Of a stretch of DNA of 64,000 nt, positions 18,247 to 26,676 are shown piece by piece. A program made the position numbers and the translations under genes. This DNA is from an uncultured Muribaculaceae bacterium (GTDB taxonomy: Bacteria > Bacteroidota > Bacteroidia > Bacteroidales > Muribaculaceae): contig CAJTJV010000003.1 of NCBI GenBank assembly GCA_910576775.1, forward strand, positions 62,001-126,000, in the 5' to 3' direction. The notes under the pieces are model-generated. The model had not been told where the DNA came from. It made no database searches and saw only the letters and a program-made list of their open reading frames with translations. The first letter of the stretch is position 1. Each line of letters starts with the position of its first letter.

Positions 18247-18468
18247 TTAGTTCTGTTCAAGAAACATCTGATAGAGGGCGACCGGACCGTAATGCCACAA
18301 TTGGGTTTCCACGTCTTCAAGCTGGCGGTATGTCGCCGACTGATATATGCGTTTCAATGCCTCTGTTATCGGCAATCCGAAATCGGAGGCATACATCACC
18401 GCCATTCTGCTAACCTTTCCCGGAAGCAAAAGATACAGATTATCTGAGGTTATATTACAATCAGTCAT
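18247..18468 (-). CDS. small third gene of the DUF3990 cassette
   Basis: A 73-residue acidic protein whose ATG overlaps the DUF3990 stop by 4 nt, so it is translationally coupled. The sequence (LLPGKVSRMAVMYASDFGLPITEALKRIYQS and following) suggests a short helical protein. I do not recognise a named family with certainty. Its size and coupling to an ADP-ribosyltransferase-like gene suggest an antitoxin or accessory role. Confidence 0.75.
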   Translation of the reverse strand: MTDCNITSDNLYLLLPGKVSRMAVMYASDFGLPITEALKRIYQSATYRQLEDVETQLWHYGPVALYQMFLEQN

Positions 18469-18953
18469 TTAGTTATCTCCACAGCTTCAATGAACCGAAT
18501 TGCCGCCAATGCCTTTTCGGTGTGAATAAGTATCTGATTAACCAACTTATATGTCTTTAGTTCGGAAATCAAAGTCTGTTTATTCAACAGACCGGCTTCA
18601 TATAATGCGAATGAAGCATATACACGGTCGTTGGCGACAGGTCCCTTGACAATATCATAATCGTGTGTGAAATCTTTGTTCATTCTGTTGGCCATAACGA
18701 AATCAAGCCATTGTTCATCAGGGATGTCGAACGATAACACCGAAAGATCCGATTCAATCTCCGGCAGATACTCATATACATTTAACCAACCACGTAAAAC
18801 ATCGCCCTTGAATTTACGTCTGACCCAGCTTTCAGCCTGTTCTCGAGAGGATGTCAGATAAAACCCAACACCATAGTCGAGAGTACGGTTCGGTTCCCTG
18901 ATTTCAGGCAGTTCCACCTGCTCTGTGCTTCCGTGATAGATTTCCATAGCCAT
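18465..18953 (-). CDS. DUF3990 protein, ADP-ribosyltransferase-like
   Basis: 162 residues from the ATG at 18953, which overlaps the stop of the upstream gene (TAATG). The N-terminus MEIYHGS and the following GVGFYLTSSREQAESWV match DUF3990; His7 and Tyr32 would be the first two residues of an H-Y-E/Q type ADP-ribosyltransferase fold. The ending LIHTEKALAAIRFIE is also typical of this family. It sits between two 73-residue genes in a coupled trio resembling a toxin-antitoxin module. The AT-richer composition than the flanking genes suggests transfer. No activity is demonstrated here. Confidence 0.82.
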   Translation of the reverse strand: MAMEIYHGSTEQVELPEIREPNRTLDYGVGFYLTSSREQAESWVRRKFKGDVLRGWLNVYEYLPEIESDLSVLSFDIPDEQWLDFVMANRMNKDFTHDYDIVKGPVANDRVYASFALYEAGLLNKQTLISELKTYKLVNQILIHTEKALAAIRFIEAVEITK

Positions 18954-19174
18954 TATTTGTGAGATGATAGATATTCGTTGATTTCTTCCAGAATCCACTG
19001 TGGACTCTGCGTGTGTATGGATTCGAAATTATCAACAAGGAACTCAGTCAGTTTTGTTTCATTGAACAGACGCGAAACGTCTGCACCATTCATATCATTG
19101 GCATTTTTATATATCTCAATACAAAAAGCAACAAAGTATGCCAGGTCGTCGTTGTATGTTCGGTTCGTGTTCAT
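18953..19174 (-). CDS. DUF3791 protein, probable antitoxin-like partner
   Basis: A 73-residue protein with the DUF3791 pattern: AYFVAFCIEIYKN, MNGADVSRLFNETKLTEFLVDNFE and a C-terminal WILEEINEYL. DUF3791 genes regularly precede DUF3990 genes in Bacteroidetes and Firmicutes (from memory). It is the first gene of the trio, 38 bp after lptG on the same strand. Confidence 0.85.
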   Translation of the reverse strand: MNTNRTYNDDLAYFVAFCIEIYKNANDMNGADVSRLFNETKLTEFLVDNFESIHTQSPQWILEEINEYLSSHK

Positions 19175-19212
19175 CTGATATCATGATTGGTTAGTGTGAG
19201 ATGGAGGGAGAA

Positions 19213-20289
19213 TCAACCCTGGGAGGCGCGGCGATAGAGATAGATTGCGATAAGGATGTAGACGAAATTCGGAATCCACATGGCGACGAATGCCGACGTG
19301 AGGCCCGAGAGGGCGAATGTCTGCGTGATTGTCATGAAAAGGATATAGCTGAAACTCAGCACCAGCCCTATACCTATATTAAGACCCATGCCTCCTTTCA
19401 CCTTCTTCACCGACAGCGTCATTCCGATAATCGTAAGGATGAAAGCTGCCGCTGTCATGGCTATGCGCCGCTGCTGCTCCACCTCGAACGATTTTATATT
19501 CGCCACGCCGCGCTGCTTCTGACGGCGGATATATTCGCCGAGCTCGGCCGACGTCATCTTCTCGTGGTCGACAGTTGAAATCAGGAAATCGCGCGGCTCG
19601 AAGGCGATGGTGGTGTCCAGCTCCATGCCCTTGGTGATGTATTCCCTGTCGTCGCGGAAATCTCGCTTCACATAGTTGCGCACCTGCCAGCTGTAGAGTG
19701 TGTCCCACTTGATTGTCTGAGCGGTAAGACGCGATTTCAGACGCTTCTCTTCGTCGAATGTCTCGAGGGAGAACCGGTGACCCGTCTTGGTGAAATTATC
19801 GTAACGGTTCATATATGCGATCTGTCCGGGCGACACCATCAGCATGATGTTCGACCCGTAGTCCACACGTTTGTTCTTCACATAATTGTTTGTGTACTCT
19901 ATGCGCTTTACATTAGCCGGCGGAATGATATATGCGCTCAGCACGAATGTCGCCACCGCTATTATGGCAGCCGATACAAGGTATGGACGCAAGAGGCGCC
20001 TGAAACTCATGCCGGTGGATAGCATGGCTATGATCTCGCTGTTGCCCGCGAGCTTCGACGTAAAAAAGATTACGGCGATGAAGGTGAACAGAGGCGAGAA
20101 CTGATTGGCGAAATAAGGAAGGAAATTCAGGAAATAGTCGAAGATGGTGGCTTTGAGCGGAGCCTTGATGAAGGAGTCGAGTTTCTCGTTGATGTCGAAC
20201 ATGACGACTATCGCCAGCAGCAGAATGATGGCGAACACATACGTTCCGAGGAACTTGCGGATTATATATTTGTCGAGAATCCTGAACAT
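19213..20289 (-). CDS. lptG: LptG/LptF-type lipopolysaccharide export permease
   Basis: From MFRILDKYII at 20289 the protein has 358 residues. It has one transmembrane segment near residue 15, further segments around 60-120, a periplasmic beta-jellyroll region (~130-260) and three C-terminal membrane helices. This is the YjgP/YjgQ topology of the inner-membrane permease that passes LPS or lipooligosaccharide to the Lpt bridge. It starts 14 bp after the tgt stop. The Tgt-LptG pair is characteristic of Bacteroidetes (from memory). Confidence 0.9.
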   Translation of the reverse strand: MFRILDKYIIRKFLGTYVFAIILLLAIVVMFDINEKLDSFIKAPLKATIFDYFLNFLPYFANQFSPLFTFIAVIFFTSKLAGNSEIIAMLSTGMSFRRLLRPYLVSAAIIAVATFVLSAYIIPPANVKRIEYTNNYVKNKRVDYGSNIMLMVSPGQIAYMNRYDNFTKTGHRFSLETFDEEKRLKSRLTAQTIKWDTLYSWQVRNYVKRDFRDDREYITKGMELDTTIAFEPRDFLISTVDHEKMTSAELGEYIRRQKQRGVANIKSFEVEQQRRIAMTAAAFILTIIGMTLSVKKVKGGMGLNIGIGLVLSFSYILFMTITQTFALSGLTSAFVAMWIPNFVYILIAIYLYRRASQG

Positions 20290-20303
20290 CCTTCTGTAGC
20301 ATT

Positions 20304-21434
20304 TCAGAGCCTGCGTCCGAGTTTGCCTACCATTTCCGTCTTCCATGCGTGGAAATCGCCGGCGACGATGTGTCTGCGCGCTTCCCCGACAAGCCAGAGG
20401 TAGAAAGCCAGATTGTGGATCGATGCAATCTGCATCGCAAGGAGCTCGTTGGCAATGAAGAGATGACGTACATACGCTTTGGAGTACGCGCTGTCGACGA
20501 ACGAGGTGCCGCCCTCCCATAGCGGGCTGAAATCGTGCGCCCATTTGAGGTTGCGCATGTTCATAGTGCCTTCGGGGGTGAAAAGGAGGCCGTTGCGTCC
20601 GTTTCGCGTCGGCATCACGCAGTCCATCATGTCGACACCTCGGTCTATGGCTTCGAGAATGTTTACGGGCGTGCCGACACCCATCAGATAGCGTGGGCGG
20701 TCGACGGGAAGGATTTCGTTCACAACCTCTATCATGTCGTACATCACCTCAGCGGGTTCACCCACGGCGAGGCCGCCTATGGCATATCCGTCAGCGCCGA
20801 GTGATGCTGCATGCCCGGCGGCCTCGCGGCGCAGGTCGGGGTATGTGCAGCCCTGCACGATGGGAAAATATGACTGATAGTGGCCGTAAAGAGGCTCTGT
20901 CGCCTTATAGTGCTTCCAGCCGCGTTCGAGCCAGCGCTTGGTGAGGTCGAGCGACTTGCGGGTGTACTGCCTGTCGGATGTGCCGGGGGCGCATTCGTCG
21001 AGCGCCATCATTATGTCCGAGCCTATCGTGCGCTGTATGTCGACGACATTCTCGGGTGTGAACAGGTGCTTCGAACCGTCGATATGGCTGCGGAACGCCG
21101 CTCCTTCTTCGGTAAGCTTGCGGTTGGCGCTCAGGGAGAATACCTGGAAGCCTCCGCTGTCGGTGAGGATGGGACGATCCCAGCCGTTGAAACGGTGGAG
21201 TCCGCCGGCCTCGCGGATCACGTCCATACCTGGACGGAGGTAAAGGTGATATGTGTTGCCGAGAATAATCTGAGCCTTTATATCATCTTTCAGCTCGTGG
21301 ATATGGACGCCTTTGACTGCTCCCGCCGTGCCTACGGGCATGAAGATGGGAGTGAGGATCTCGCCGTGGTCGGTATGTATCCTCCCGGCGCGGGCTTCGC
21401 AGCCGGGAGCCTTGTGTTCGAGTGTGAACTGCAT
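20304..21434 (-). CDS. tgt: queuine tRNA-ribosyltransferase
   Basis: 376 residues from the ATG at 21434, which overlaps the upstream stop (TGATG). Tgt exchanges guanine 34 of certain tRNAs for a queuine precursor. The core matches the family: LTDSGGFQVFSL, GSDIMMALDECAPG, GGLAVGEP, and the nucleophile Asp271 in DMMDCVMPTRNGRNG. The zinc-binding segment is unusual: where most bacterial Tgt proteins have CxCxxC before Y-[ST]-[RK]-A-Y, this protein reads GGTSFVDSAYSKAYVRHL without cysteine. The later histidine (IHNLAFY) is kept. This looks like a lineage feature rather than damage. Confidence 0.95.
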   Translation of the reverse strand: MQFTLEHKAPGCEARAGRIHTDHGEILTPIFMPVGTAGAVKGVHIHELKDDIKAQIILGNTYHLYLRPGMDVIREAGGLHRFNGWDRPILTDSGGFQVFSLSANRKLTEEGAAFRSHIDGSKHLFTPENVVDIQRTIGSDIMMALDECAPGTSDRQYTRKSLDLTKRWLERGWKHYKATEPLYGHYQSYFPIVQGCTYPDLRREAAGHAASLGADGYAIGGLAVGEPAEVMYDMIEVVNEILPVDRPRYLMGVGTPVNILEAIDRGVDMMDCVMPTRNGRNGLLFTPEGTMNMRNLKWAHDFSPLWEGGTSFVDSAYSKAYVRHLFIANELLAMQIASIHNLAFYLWLVGEARRHIVAGDFHAWKTEMVGKLGRRL

Positions 21435-22342
21435 CAGAAGAGGCGCTCGGGATATTCTCCGGCCTCGTAGAGAGCCTTGAAATTGGCAACGACACCGGGA
21501 CGGTCCTCGGCATAGGTTACGCCGAACCACCTGGAGGCCGTATCGAGAACGTCGACGGTGGCCTCGCCGCTCTTGACGAGCTTGTCGACTACCGACGGGA
21601 TGAAGAATTCGCTTTTTGGAACGTTGATATATTTATTGAGGAATTTCACGAACTCGCGGCGGCTGTAGTTGAAATAGTCGGGCGTGAAACCCCAGAAATT
21701 CATCGACACAGGGGTGTTCGGGTCGAGAGAATGCCTGTTACCGTCGGCGTCGGTATAATAAGGCTGATGATTTCCGTCGTAGGCGATGGCGGTACGCTCC
21801 ACAACGTCGGATAGCTTGCCGTCTGCGTCGACAGAGCATACCCCGCGGCTTACGGAGCCGTTTTCAGTCATAGTATTGCCGAGGCGGAAAGCCACCATGC
21901 AGTATTTGCCCTTGTCGTCGGGCTTGAGAGCCGACAGATAGCGGGCGATAACCTCGTAGGCGTCGCGGCCATAGAAATCGTCGGCGTTGATAACGGCGAA
22001 AGGCTCTTTGATGACGCCGTCGGCCATCAGCACGGCATGGTTTGTGCCCCATGGCTTCTGACGGTCGGCGGGAACGTCAAAGCCTTCCGGAAGCCTGTCG
22101 ATGCTCTGGAATACAATCTCCACAGGCACATGGCCTTCATATTTTGAAAGTATCTGCGTGCGGAACGCTTCTTCGAAATCATGACGGATTACGAACACAA
22201 TCTTTCCGAATCCGGCGCGCACGGCGTCGAAAATCGAATAGTCCATGATTGTCTGACCCTGGGGGCCGACGCCGTCAAGTTGCTTGAGACCACCGTAACG
22301 GCTTCCCATGCCTGCAGCGAGGATATAAAGTGTCGGTTTCAT
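21434..22342 (-). CDS. sugar-1-phosphate nucleotidyltransferase family protein
   Basis: 302 residues from MKPTLYILAAG at 22342. The N-terminus has the nucleotide-binding signature LAAGMGSRYGGLKQLDGVGPQGQTIMDY, and the middle has the metal-binding INADDFYG. The protein belongs to the NTP_transferase family that makes NDP-sugars; the substrate is not readable from sequence. It overlaps tgt by one base on the same strand, so the two are co-translated. Confidence 0.88.
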   Translation of the reverse strand: MKPTLYILAAGMGSRYGGLKQLDGVGPQGQTIMDYSIFDAVRAGFGKIVFVIRHDFEEAFRTQILSKYEGHVPVEIVFQSIDRLPEGFDVPADRQKPWGTNHAVLMADGVIKEPFAVINADDFYGRDAYEVIARYLSALKPDDKGKYCMVAFRLGNTMTENGSVSRGVCSVDADGKLSDVVERTAIAYDGNHQPYYTDADGNRHSLDPNTPVSMNFWGFTPDYFNYSRREFVKFLNKYINVPKSEFFIPSVVDKLVKSGEATVDVLDTASRWFGVTYAEDRPGVVANFKALYEAGEYPERLF

Positions 22343-22413
22343 AATATCTTGGTTTAACGCTGCAAATTTACACATTTTCCCGCCAAACTCCAAAGTCGGC
22401 ACAGCCTATAGCG

Positions 22414-23904
22414 TCAGGCCGATGCGACGGAGGGTCGGGCGACGACGCGCTGCTTGATTTTAAAGCCTGTAAGCGATATTACAAGCGTCATAAGCGGCGA
22501 AAGATAGTTGAAGAAACAAAAGGGAAGATATACGAGCGTGGGGACGCCGAGGACGGCAGCCTGGGTGACGCCGCAGGAATTCCAGGGAATAAGCACCGAC
22601 GTCACCGACACTGAATCCTCGATGGTGCGGCTCAGCAGACGCGGTTCGAGTCCGCACCGGCGGTACGCGTTTCGGAACATGTTGCCGCCGACGATAATCG
22701 ACAGATACTGGTCGGCTGTGCAGCTGTTGAGGACAAGGCCGCTGGCTGCGGTGGCACTCACAAGGGAGAAGCGCTTGTCGAGCTTGCGTGTGAGAGCGTT
22801 GGTGAGGCTTCCGAGCATTCCCGTGCCTATCATCGCCGTGCCGAAGAGCATCGCGCTCAGCACAAGACATATCGTCGGCATCATCCCGCTTATGCCGGAG
22901 GTGCCGACAAGGTTGTCGAAAACCTCGCTGCCGGTATGGAAGCCCACCTCGCCCCAAAGAACCTGAAATGCCATCGAGGCATAACCGGCCGCCGACCCGT
23001 CGGAAAGGGAGGCTACAATCTGAGGCTGGAAAACGAATATGCCGGCGAAACCGAGCATCGAGCTTGCGAACAGCGTCAGAAGCGTGTTCAACTTGAAGGC
23101 TATAAGGACAAATGTAATCAACGGTATGACAAGAAGCCACGGGGAGAGTGTGAAATTCTGCTGCAGACGCGCCGTTATCTCCGCGGCCTCACCTCCGGCA
23201 ATGTCATCTCCGGCCAGTCCGATGCCCATGAATATCATAAGGGCTATAATCATGGCAGGAAAGGTGGTGATCATCATATAACGGATATGTGTGAACAGGT
23301 CGACGCCGCATGTAGAGGCTGATATGACGGTGGTATCGCTCAGCGGCGATACCTTGTCGCCGAAATATGCGCCCGAGATAATGGCGCCGGCGACTATGCC
23401 GGGATGGAAGCCCATTACAGAGCCTATACCCATGAAGGCCACGCCGATAGTTGCTATCGTGCTCCAGCTGCTGCCCGTAAGCACGGATATGAACCAGCAT
23501 ACCACGGCGCTGAGCACAAGGAAAAACGTCGGCGAAAGCACCGACAGTCCGTAGGAAATCAGCAATGGCACCACGCCGCTGAGCATCCATGTGGCGGCGA
23601 TCATCGCTATGCACACGAGCATAGGAACGGCGGGCATTATCTGTTTTGCGCTCCTGACAAAGCCTACCTTTATGCCACGACGCGTGAAAGAACCGCACCA
23701 CAGACTGATCGTCACCGACAGCAACGATGCACCAAGGAGAATAAACGGACTCCATTCAGATATATGCGACGCATGGCCGCTTACGATAATTGTTCCCAGC
23801 ACAGCGAGCATCAATGCGAGCGGCATTGCCGAAGCAATAGTACCGGGAGCCTTGACACCGGCTGTATGCGGCATCAGGCGGATTTTGGCAAGAATGTGTT
23901 TCAA
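22414..23904 (-). CDS. nhaC: NhaC-type Na+/H+ antiporter
   Basis: Up to 496 residues with about 12 hydrophobic segments. Conserved stretches such as LTGSSWSTIATIGVAFMGIG, ISGAYFGDKVSPLSDTT and LNSCTADQYLSIIVGGNMF are typical of NhaC. It would exchange sodium for protons and complements the sodium-pumping NQR encoded elsewhere in the window. The longest frame starts with TTG at 23904; an in-frame ATG at 23874 would give 486 residues. A minus-strand -7 box TACATTTG at 23944-23951 lies about 40 bp upstream. Confidence 0.92.
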   Translation of the reverse strand: MKHILAKIRLMPHTAGVKAPGTIASAMPLALMLAVLGTIIVSGHASHISEWSPFILLGASLLSVTISLWCGSFTRRGIKVGFVRSAKQIMPAVPMLVCIAMIAATWMLSGVVPLLISYGLSVLSPTFFLVLSAVVCWFISVLTGSSWSTIATIGVAFMGIGSVMGFHPGIVAGAIISGAYFGDKVSPLSDTTVISASTCGVDLFTHIRYMMITTFPAMIIALMIFMGIGLAGDDIAGGEAAEITARLQQNFTLSPWLLVIPLITFVLIAFKLNTLLTLFASSMLGFAGIFVFQPQIVASLSDGSAAGYASMAFQVLWGEVGFHTGSEVFDNLVGTSGISGMMPTICLVLSAMLFGTAMIGTGMLGSLTNALTRKLDKRFSLVSATAASGLVLNSCTADQYLSIIVGGNMFRNAYRRCGLEPRLLSRTIEDSVSVTSVLIPWNSCGVTQAAVLGVPTLVYLPFCFFNYLSPLMTLVISLTGFKIKQRVVARPSVASA

Positions 23905-23989
23905 AGTCTATGTGAAAAAATTATACCTGATTGAAAATTGTCGCAAATGTACTACATTTCAGCATGTAATCCCACTATGGCAGGCTTTT

Positions 23990-25213
23990 TTAATCATTTT
24001 TCGCAAAATTCATCACATTTGCCGGAACGCGTCCGGCAAGCAGCTCGGCCTTCATGAAATCCATATAGGGCGCCACATGTCCGAAAAAACGGCGGTAGCC
24101 TTCGCAAAGCCAGTTCAGCCCCGGCTCGCCGTCGGCAGTCATGCCGAAGCGGTTGCGGGGACATTCGCCGTGGCATGCGAACAGGTAGGTACACTCCCTG
24201 CATTGGCGCGGCAGTCCCTCCGATTTGGCGCGACCAAACTCTATCTGTTGTCGGCTGCTCATCATCTCAAGTACCGATTCCCGCTTGATATTCCCCAGTT
24301 TGTACTCGGGAAAAACAAAATGATCGCAACAGTAGACATCGCCATTATGCTCTATCACCGCCGCATGGCCGCAGTCCGCTCCCATGGAGCATAGCCCGGG
24401 AGGCACACCCATCCAGTTGGCGAGAGTGGCGTCGAAAAGCTGCACGAACACCTTGCCGACATCGCGGCGCACCCAGATGTCGAAAATATCACAGAGGAAA
24501 CGCCCCCAGTTCTCCGGCGTGACGGAGTAAGACGCGAGCATCGCCTCCTCATCCTGCAAGGACGCCAGGGCGCGGCCGTCCGCACGATCCACAAACCGCT
24601 CGACAACCGGCGTGAACTGTATGAACCGGCAGCCGATGCTTATGAAAAACTCGTAGAACTCCGCCGGATGCCGGGCCACGTCGTCGTTGATGGCGGCGAG
24701 GGCGTTCCATTCCACACCGTGGCGGTTGAGCAGCTCCACTCCTGCCATAACCCTGTCGAATGTCGGCGAACCGTCGCGCCCTCGCCTGTAGATATCGTGC
24801 AGCGAAGCCGGGCCGTCGATGGAGACGCCTACGAGCCAGTTGTTCTCGCGGAAGAAGCGGCACCACTCGTCGGTGAGCAGCGTGCCGTTTGTCTGGATGG
24901 AGTTGTCGATTCTGTACCCTTTGCCGTAATAGTGCTGAAGCTCCACTACCCTTCTGTAGAAGGCCGGCGGACGCAGCAGAGCCTCCCCGCCGTGCCAGCA
25001 GAAAAGAATGTCGGGCGACGATTGCGCCTCTATATAGCTTTTGATAAACAGCCGCAGGGTGTCGTCGCTCATGATATGACAGCTGCGGGAACCGGCATAG
25101 AGCCTTTCCTTCTCTAAATAATAGCAATACTTACAGGCGAGGTTGCACGAGGCGCCTGCGGGCTTCGCCATCACATACAGAGGCGTCGAAAAAGGAGCTG
25201 TCGGGTTAATCAT
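23990..25213 (-). CDS. radical SAM/SPASM enzyme, anaerobic sulfatase-maturase type
   Basis: 407 residues. Cys23-x3-Cys27-x2-Cys30 (CNLACKYC) binds the SAM-reactive iron-sulfur cluster, and the C-terminal SPASM region supplies further cysteines (GLCSMGADCG, YCCDHF, CRECTYLFACHGECPRN). The layout and length match anSME enzymes, which convert an active-site Ser or Cys of sulfatases to formylglycine. No CxPxR-type sulfatase gene is visible here, so its clients must lie elsewhere. A -7 box TATCTTTG (minus strand, 25240-25247) lies about 27 bp upstream. Confidence 0.9.
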   Translation of the reverse strand: MINPTAPFSTPLYVMAKPAGASCNLACKYCYYLEKERLYAGSRSCHIMSDDTLRLFIKSYIEAQSSPDILFCWHGGEALLRPPAFYRRVVELQHYYGKGYRIDNSIQTNGTLLTDEWCRFFRENNWLVGVSIDGPASLHDIYRRGRDGSPTFDRVMAGVELLNRHGVEWNALAAINDDVARHPAEFYEFFISIGCRFIQFTPVVERFVDRADGRALASLQDEEAMLASYSVTPENWGRFLCDIFDIWVRRDVGKVFVQLFDATLANWMGVPPGLCSMGADCGHAAVIEHNGDVYCCDHFVFPEYKLGNIKRESVLEMMSSRQQIEFGRAKSEGLPRQCRECTYLFACHGECPRNRFGMTADGEPGLNWLCEGYRRFFGHVAPYMDFMKAELLAGRVPANVMNFAKND

Positions 25214-25258
25214 GCGTCAGGAGATGGAATTTTCCCGTGCAAAGATAACAAGAAAATA

Positions 25259-26359
25259 TTATTCCTGCGTTCCGTGTCCGGCCTTACCCGGCGACGGCTC
25301 GCTGATATAGCGGCGGTAATATGTCATGATAAGGGCGGTGACGGGCAACGCTATGATCATGCCTATTATTCCGAGAAGACTGCCCCACACCGACAGTGAC
25401 AGCAGGATCACGGCAGGATTCAGGCCCATCGCACGCCCCATCACGCGGGGCGTTATCATATAGTCGCATACGCCCTGGCTCACGGCATAGACTATGCAGC
25501 ACTTGCCCAGCATAGGCAGGAACTCCGCGCTGCCTCCCAAAGAATATATGAAGCATATGGCGGCGACGGGAACGAGAGTGATGTACTGGAAATACGGTAT
25601 CATATAAAGAATGCCGACAAGGATGCCCATCGGAATGGCCAGCGGCAGCCCCACTATCGAGAACCCAACACAGTAGAACACCATCGCGCAGGAGGCGACA
25701 AGCCCCTGGCCGCGGAAATAATGGTTCATGTTGTCCGACACCTCGGAGAACACCGACAGGAAACGGCCGCGGTACTTGTGCGGGACAATAAGCTTGAAGC
25801 CGGAGCTTATTGCGGGATAGTCGATAAGGATAAACAGGATATAGATTATCGTCAGCAGCCACGAAAGGATGTCGAGCACAATGTCGAACGATTCCTCGAT
25901 AATCGACGAGCCGCCGTTGATGATGGTGGCAAGGTGCTCGCCGGAGAGGATGGAGCAGAGATTGTCGGGGTCGAAATAGCGGTCTATGAAATCGATGACA
26001 TATCTGTGGAACGGTGGCATGGCGCGCTTGCCCGAGCTGACGTCGCGCAGAATGTCGCCGAGCATCCCCAGTTCGTGGACGACCGACGGCAGGAAGATAT
26101 ATACAACCAGCGAGGCGGCGACGGTGATGTCGAGCAATGTGAGCACCGACGGCAGCACCCTGCCCTTGCTGCGTGTGAGGCGACGGTTGAAATCGACGGC
26201 GGGCTGAAGGACATACGCGACGAAGCATGCCACGAAAAAGGGCAGCAGGACGTTGCTCAGATAGCGTATGAGAACAATCAGCAGCCCTCCGATGATGACG
26301 CCTATGATAAGGCGCATTATGCGGTCGGTAGTCCAGTATGTTGCTTTGACGTCAGGCAT
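25259..26359 (-). CDS. AI-2E family membrane permease
   Basis: 366 residues from MPDVKATYW at 26359. Hydrophobic segments occur near residues 17-60, 75-100 and 160-190, with a dense C-terminal cluster (~225-350) carrying the PMGILVGILYMIPYFQ and ITPRVMGRAMGLNPAVILLSL signatures of the AI-2E (TqsA/YdiK/PerM) family. Members are putative exporters, some tied to signalling or ion exchange; the substrate here is unknown. It ends 45 bp upstream of the sulfatase-maturase gene and is on the same strand. Confidence 0.88.
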   Translation of the reverse strand: MPDVKATYWTTDRIMRLIIGVIIGGLLIVLIRYLSNVLLPFFVACFVAYVLQPAVDFNRRLTRSKGRVLPSVLTLLDITVAASLVVYIFLPSVVHELGMLGDILRDVSSGKRAMPPFHRYVIDFIDRYFDPDNLCSILSGEHLATIINGGSSIIEESFDIVLDILSWLLTIIYILFILIDYPAISSGFKLIVPHKYRGRFLSVFSEVSDNMNHYFRGQGLVASCAMVFYCVGFSIVGLPLAIPMGILVGILYMIPYFQYITLVPVAAICFIYSLGGSAEFLPMLGKCCIVYAVSQGVCDYMITPRVMGRAMGLNPAVILLSLSVWGSLLGIIGMIIALPVTALIMTYYRRYISEPSPGKAGHGTQE

Positions 26360-26676
26360 AAGGCAATGAATTATATCTCTCCAACACCCATATGCCAGCA
26401 ATGGTTCATTGCCGCCCTGCCTAAGGGGCAAAGCTCTTCCGTATGCCCGGGCAAGGCACGGAATACATGGGTGATGCCCGGGCGGACACACCATGTTATC
26501 ATCGCAATGGCTCTTCCGACCGCTAAAACGCTCTCTTTTGACCGGACGTGTACGTCCGATGGGCCTCGTGGTGGCGTCGGGCAGTCCCTCCGGAACTCAC
26601 GGCACGGGCTTCACCCGAGCCTACAGAACTACCGAAGCTACGCCGCTCCGGTCGCATCAGAAACAGCAGTGCGGAG
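26360..26676. other. intergenic region without a recognised gene
   Basis: About 317 bp. It holds two TGCCCGGGC words (around 26444 and 26473), a small palindrome CGGACG-TGTA-CGTCCG and a GTCCCTCCGG word like that in the palindromic repeats at 33207 and 35356. No tRNA, promoter of good quality or protein is apparent. Confidence 0.5.

Noticed and set aside
26360..26676. Upstream extension of the AI-2E permease to an earlier start.
   Set aside because: The added residues are not hydrophobic or conserved in character, and the ATG at 26359 gives the usual N-terminus before the first membrane helix.
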